A DNA stretch of 7,527 nucleotides from Streptosporangiaceae bacterium (GTDB lineage Bacteria; Actinomycetota; Actinomycetes; Streptosporangiales; Streptosporangiaceae), in contig JASHXW010000460.1 of assembly GCA_030043395.1 (NCBI GenBank), positions 1 through 7,527 on the forward strand, given 5' to 3'. The notes under the pieces are model-generated. The model was not told the origin of the DNA. It searched no databases and saw only the letters and a list, made by a program, of their open reading frames with translations. Below, piece after piece: positions 5,502 to 7,527 of this stretch; position 1 is the stretch's first letter; each line of letters begins with the position of its first letter. Both the position numbers and the translations under genes were made by a program.

Positions 5502-6938
5502 GTGAGTGAGCATTCGGTGACTGAGGCCCAACTTGATGACCTGGCCGCCGCCCTCGATGAGGCGCCACTGGGTCGGCTGCATGCCCGGGCTGTCATCGCC
5601 TCCGGCATCGGCTTCTTCACCGATGCCTATGACCTGTTTGTCATCGGGATCGTCTCAACTCTGATCGCGACGCAGTGGAACCTCAGCGCAGACCGGCTTG
5701 CGATTCTCAACAGCACCATGCTGGGCGCGGCGTGCCTAGGCGCTTTCGTCTTTGGCCGCTTCGCCGACAAAGTCGGCCGGAAGCGAATCTACTGGCTGGT
5801 CGCGGTTGTCATGATCGCCGGCGCGCTCGGCTCGGCCTTCGCCCAGTCCTACTGGATGCTGATCTGCTTCAGGTTCGTGCTCGGCTTCGGGGTAGGCGGT
5901 GATTACCCAGTCAGCGCCGTGATGGTCAGCGAGTACGCCAACCGCAAGGACCGCGGCAAGCTCGTCGGGATGGTCTTCGGGACGCAGGCGCTTGGTCTGA
6001 TCGCCGGGCCACTGGTCGCCCTGGCGCTGCTCGGTTCCGGCGCGGGCGACGACGTGGTCTGGCGGTTCCTGCTGGGCCTCGGCGCCCTGCCAGCAGTGGC
6101 GGTGATCTACCTGCGCTGCCGCATGCCGGAGTCGCCCAGGTACCTGTCTTATGTGCGGGCCAATCGGGGCGACTCGTCCAGTGCGGCATCGGGCGGGCTG
6201 GCGGCGATTGCAACCCCGGGCAGCCCGGCGAGTTCGCATCCATCAGGCCCTGCTGGCCTACGCGCATTCCTCGGCAGCCGCCGCTGGCTGATCATGCTCG
6301 CCGGGACTGCCGGCTGCTGGTTTCTGCTCGACTACGCCTACTACGGCAACACGATCTCCACGCCCCAGATCCTGAGCCTGATCTCACCGGCTGCTTCAAT
6401 CATGACCAAGATCGCCCTGCAGCTTGCGATATTCGTGGTCGCGGCGGTGCCTGGCTACATCCTGGCCATTGCGCGCCTGGATCGGATCGGCCACCGCAGG
6501 CTACAGATCATCGGCTTCACCATGATGGGTGCCTGCTTCCTGGTGATAGGTGCCGTCCCGAGCATGACCACGACAGTCGCGCCGTTCCTCGTGGTGTACG
6601 GGATCAGCTACTTCTTCACCGAGTTCGGACCCAACATGACGACGTTCGTGCTACCGAGCGAACTTTATCCCGTGTCGATGCGCGCGACGGGACACGGAAT
6701 CTCCGCAGGTGTCGGCAAGCTCGGGGCCTTCATCGGAGTGTTCCTGTTCCCGGTTCTGCAGACCTCGCTCGGCCTGCGCGGCACGCTGCTGCTCACCGCT
6801 GGCATCTCCGTGCTCGGCCTCGCTCTGACGTTCGTCCTGCCAGAGCCCGCAGGCCGCAGCCTGGACGACATCACCATTGGCGCGCCAGGAGGTGCCGCCA
6901 CCCCGCGTGAGCTGCCTGCGGAGGCTCTAGCCAGCTAA
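5502..6938 (+). CDS. Phosphate:H+ symporter, PHS family MFS permease
   Basis: This MFS transporter has about 478 residues, 12 predicted TM helices and a Ser/Gly/Pro-rich central loop (about 221-255). The numbering used here starts at TTG 5499; subtract one for GTG 5502. PHS-family hallmarks are GFFTDAYDLF in TM1 (D42, D45), the MFS motif GRFADKVGRKR (86-96) and GVGGDYPVSA in TM4 (131-140). Residues lining the phosphate site in the fungal homologue PiPT have counterparts: Y136, Q163, W274, D278, Y282, N379 and K407, with the proton-path Asp at D135. The acidic residue expected in TM3 after RKRIY is absent (V101 region). The likely role is import of inorganic phosphate with protons across the plasma membrane, and the upstream PHO box supports this. 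A related organic-anion symporter is less likely. GTG at 5502 has GGCGGG eight bases upstream; the adjacent TTG at 5499 is possible. Confidence 0.9.
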   Translation: MSEHSVTEAQLDDLAAALDEAPLGRLHARAVIASGIGFFTDAYDLFVIGIVSTLIATQWNLSADRLAILNSTMLGAACLGAFVFGRFADKVGRKRIYWLVAVVMIAGALGSAFAQSYWMLICFRFVLGFGVGGDYPVSAVMVSEYANRKDRGKLVGMVFGTQALGLIAGPLVALALLGSGAGDDVVWRFLLGLGALPAVAVIYLRCRMPESPRYLSYVRANRGDSSSAASGGLAAIATPGSPASSHPSGPAGLRAFLGSRRWLIMLAGTAGCWFLLDYAYYGNTISTPQILSLISPAASIMTKIALQLAIFVVAAVPGYILAIARLDRIGHRRLQIIGFTMMGACFLVIGAVPSMTTTVAPFLVVYGISYFFTEFGPNMTTFVLPSELYPVSMRATGHGISAGVGKLGAFIGVFLFPVLQTSLGLRGTLLLTAGISVLGLALTFVLPEPAGRSLDDITIGAPGGAATPRELPAEALAS

Positions 6939-6994
6939 TCCAGCAAGGCGTCTGGCCGTCCTCCTAGCGGCACGCTTGCGAAGCGCAGCAGAAA

Positions 6995-7035
6995 GATCGC
7001 GGTGCCAGGGCGTCAGTCGGCCGGGCGCCGCGATC
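6995..7035. terminator. Possible bidirectional terminator between convergent genes
   Basis: GATCGCGGTGCC (6995-7006) pairs with GGCGCCGCGATC (7024-7035) over 12 bp with one wobble and a 17-base loop. It lies between the stop of the phosphate transporter and the stop of the facing gene. On the minus strand the stem is followed by TTTC; on the plus strand only by CTCGTT. Termination is probable from position, but the T tracts are weak. Confidence 0.5.
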
Positions 7036-7040
7036 CTCGT

Positions 7041-7502
7041 TCACCTGTGGCTGGCGACCTTCAAGCGCATGAACTGCCTGATGCCCAGCACGCGCCGCAG
7101 CATGAACCGCTCGAACCGGGTGTAGCAGGATCGCAAGGTCGGTTGCGCGTCGCCGAGGTCGATCAGCTCCGGCGCTGTGGCTTCGTACTCGACCCCGTCG
7201 ATCAGCATCGAGCACCGCCCGGCCGCGAGGACGTTCCGCGCCCAGTCCGCCTGGTTGCCGAATGCCAGCCCGATGATGACCAGATCCCCGTCCCGCCTGA
7301 CCGTGACCGGTGTCGTGTAGGTCTTGCCGGACCGCCGGCCGACGTGCCTGACCTGCGCGGCCATGCCGAAGCCCGCCCGGCCAGCGCGCCGCGTGATCAC
7401 CGGGTTGAGGTACCTGACCAGCCGCCTCAGCACCACACGCGGGAACCATGACGGCCCGATCGGCTGCTGGATGCCCGTGCTCGCTGAATCTGCTCGCCGC
7501 AC
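7041..7502 (-). CDS. Nitroreductase-family deazaflavin (F420)-dependent oxidoreductase
   Basis: This 153-residue protein of the Ddn/F420H2-dependent quinone reductase group adopts a split-barrel flavin-type fold. Family members use reduced F420 (some bind other cofactors) to reduce quinones or nitro compounds. Seen here are GRRSGKTYTTPV (55-66), the RDGD turn (70-73), ADWARNVLAAG (85-95) and the trailing strand GVEYEATAPELI. The pattern ADW-RN-LAAG with a basic C-terminal helix matches the actinobacterial subgroup annotated only as nitroreductase-family deazaflavin-dependent oxidoreductase; the substrate is unknown. Length fits the family (Ddn is about 150 residues). GTG at 7502 is the first start in the window, but no ribosome site precedes it and the frame stays open to the right edge. 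The true start may therefore be beyond the window, or at GTG 7436 or 7433. It converges with the phosphate transporter. Confidence 0.85.
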   Translation of the reverse strand: MRRADSASTGIQQPIGPSWFPRVVLRRLVRYLNPVITRRAGRAGFGMAAQVRHVGRRSGKTYTTPVTVRRDGDLVIIGLAFGNQADWARNVLAAGRCSMLIDGVEYEATAPELIDLGDAQPTLRSCYTRFERFMLRRVLGIRQFMRLKVASHR

Positions 7503-7527
7503 CGCTGTCGCTTGCGTGGAATCCAGC

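Noticed and set aside
5289..5582. 97-codon minus-strand open frame overlapping the phosphate transporter start
   Set aside because: It covers the PHO box, the hairpin and the start of a well supported gene on the other strand; no domain is seen.
6964..7449. 161-codon minus-strand open frame beginning with ATG
   Set aside because: It overlaps the deazaflavin-dependent oxidoreductase in another frame. Only the 7041-7502 frame shows the family motifs.

Overview
This is a high-GC window with frequent GTG and TTG starts. It carries a tandem ABC exporter, a bacterial VKOR, an F420-type (Ddn-like) oxidoreductase and a Streptomyces-type PHO box. Together these point to an actinomycete (Actinomycetota). 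No species can be named from the sequence alone. There are no RNA genes, insertion sequences or CRISPR arrays.

Layout from left to right. (1) Positions 1-2355, minus strand: the first 785 codons of a fused ABC exporter (TMD-NBD-linker-start of a second TMD), cut by the left window edge. (2) Positions 2356-2582: a gap holding a strong minus-strand terminator (15-bp perfect stem plus U-rich tract) and, downstream of it, a possible ECF-type promoter for the ABC gene. (3) Positions 2583-5095, minus strand: a three-gene operon. It runs membrane-anchored CPYC thioredoxin-like protein B, then VKOR, then a paralogous CPYC protein A. The first two genes overlap by one base (TGATG). (4) Positions 5096-5498: a divergent control region of about 400 bases with no convincing gene. 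It holds a possible promoter with a palindrome over its -10 on the operon side. On the other side are an 11-nt direct repeat matching a PHO box and a long leader hairpin. (5) Positions 5502-6938, plus strand: a 12-TM phosphate:H+ symporter (PHS family of the MFS) that keeps most phosphate-site residues. (6) Positions 6939-7040: a convergent gap with a 12-bp-stem hairpin, probably a terminator. (7) Positions 7041-7502, minus strand: a deazaflavin (F420)-dependent nitroreductase-family protein whose 5' end is uncertain.

How the genes may work together. The VKOR operon looks like a self-contained extracytoplasmic disulfide-forming module: a quinone-coupled oxidase (VKOR) plus two DUF929-like proteins in the place usually taken by DsbA. 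The phosphate transporter appears to be a separate unit under PhoR-PhoP phosphate-starvation control. The ABC exporter seems insulated from the VKOR operon by the terminator.
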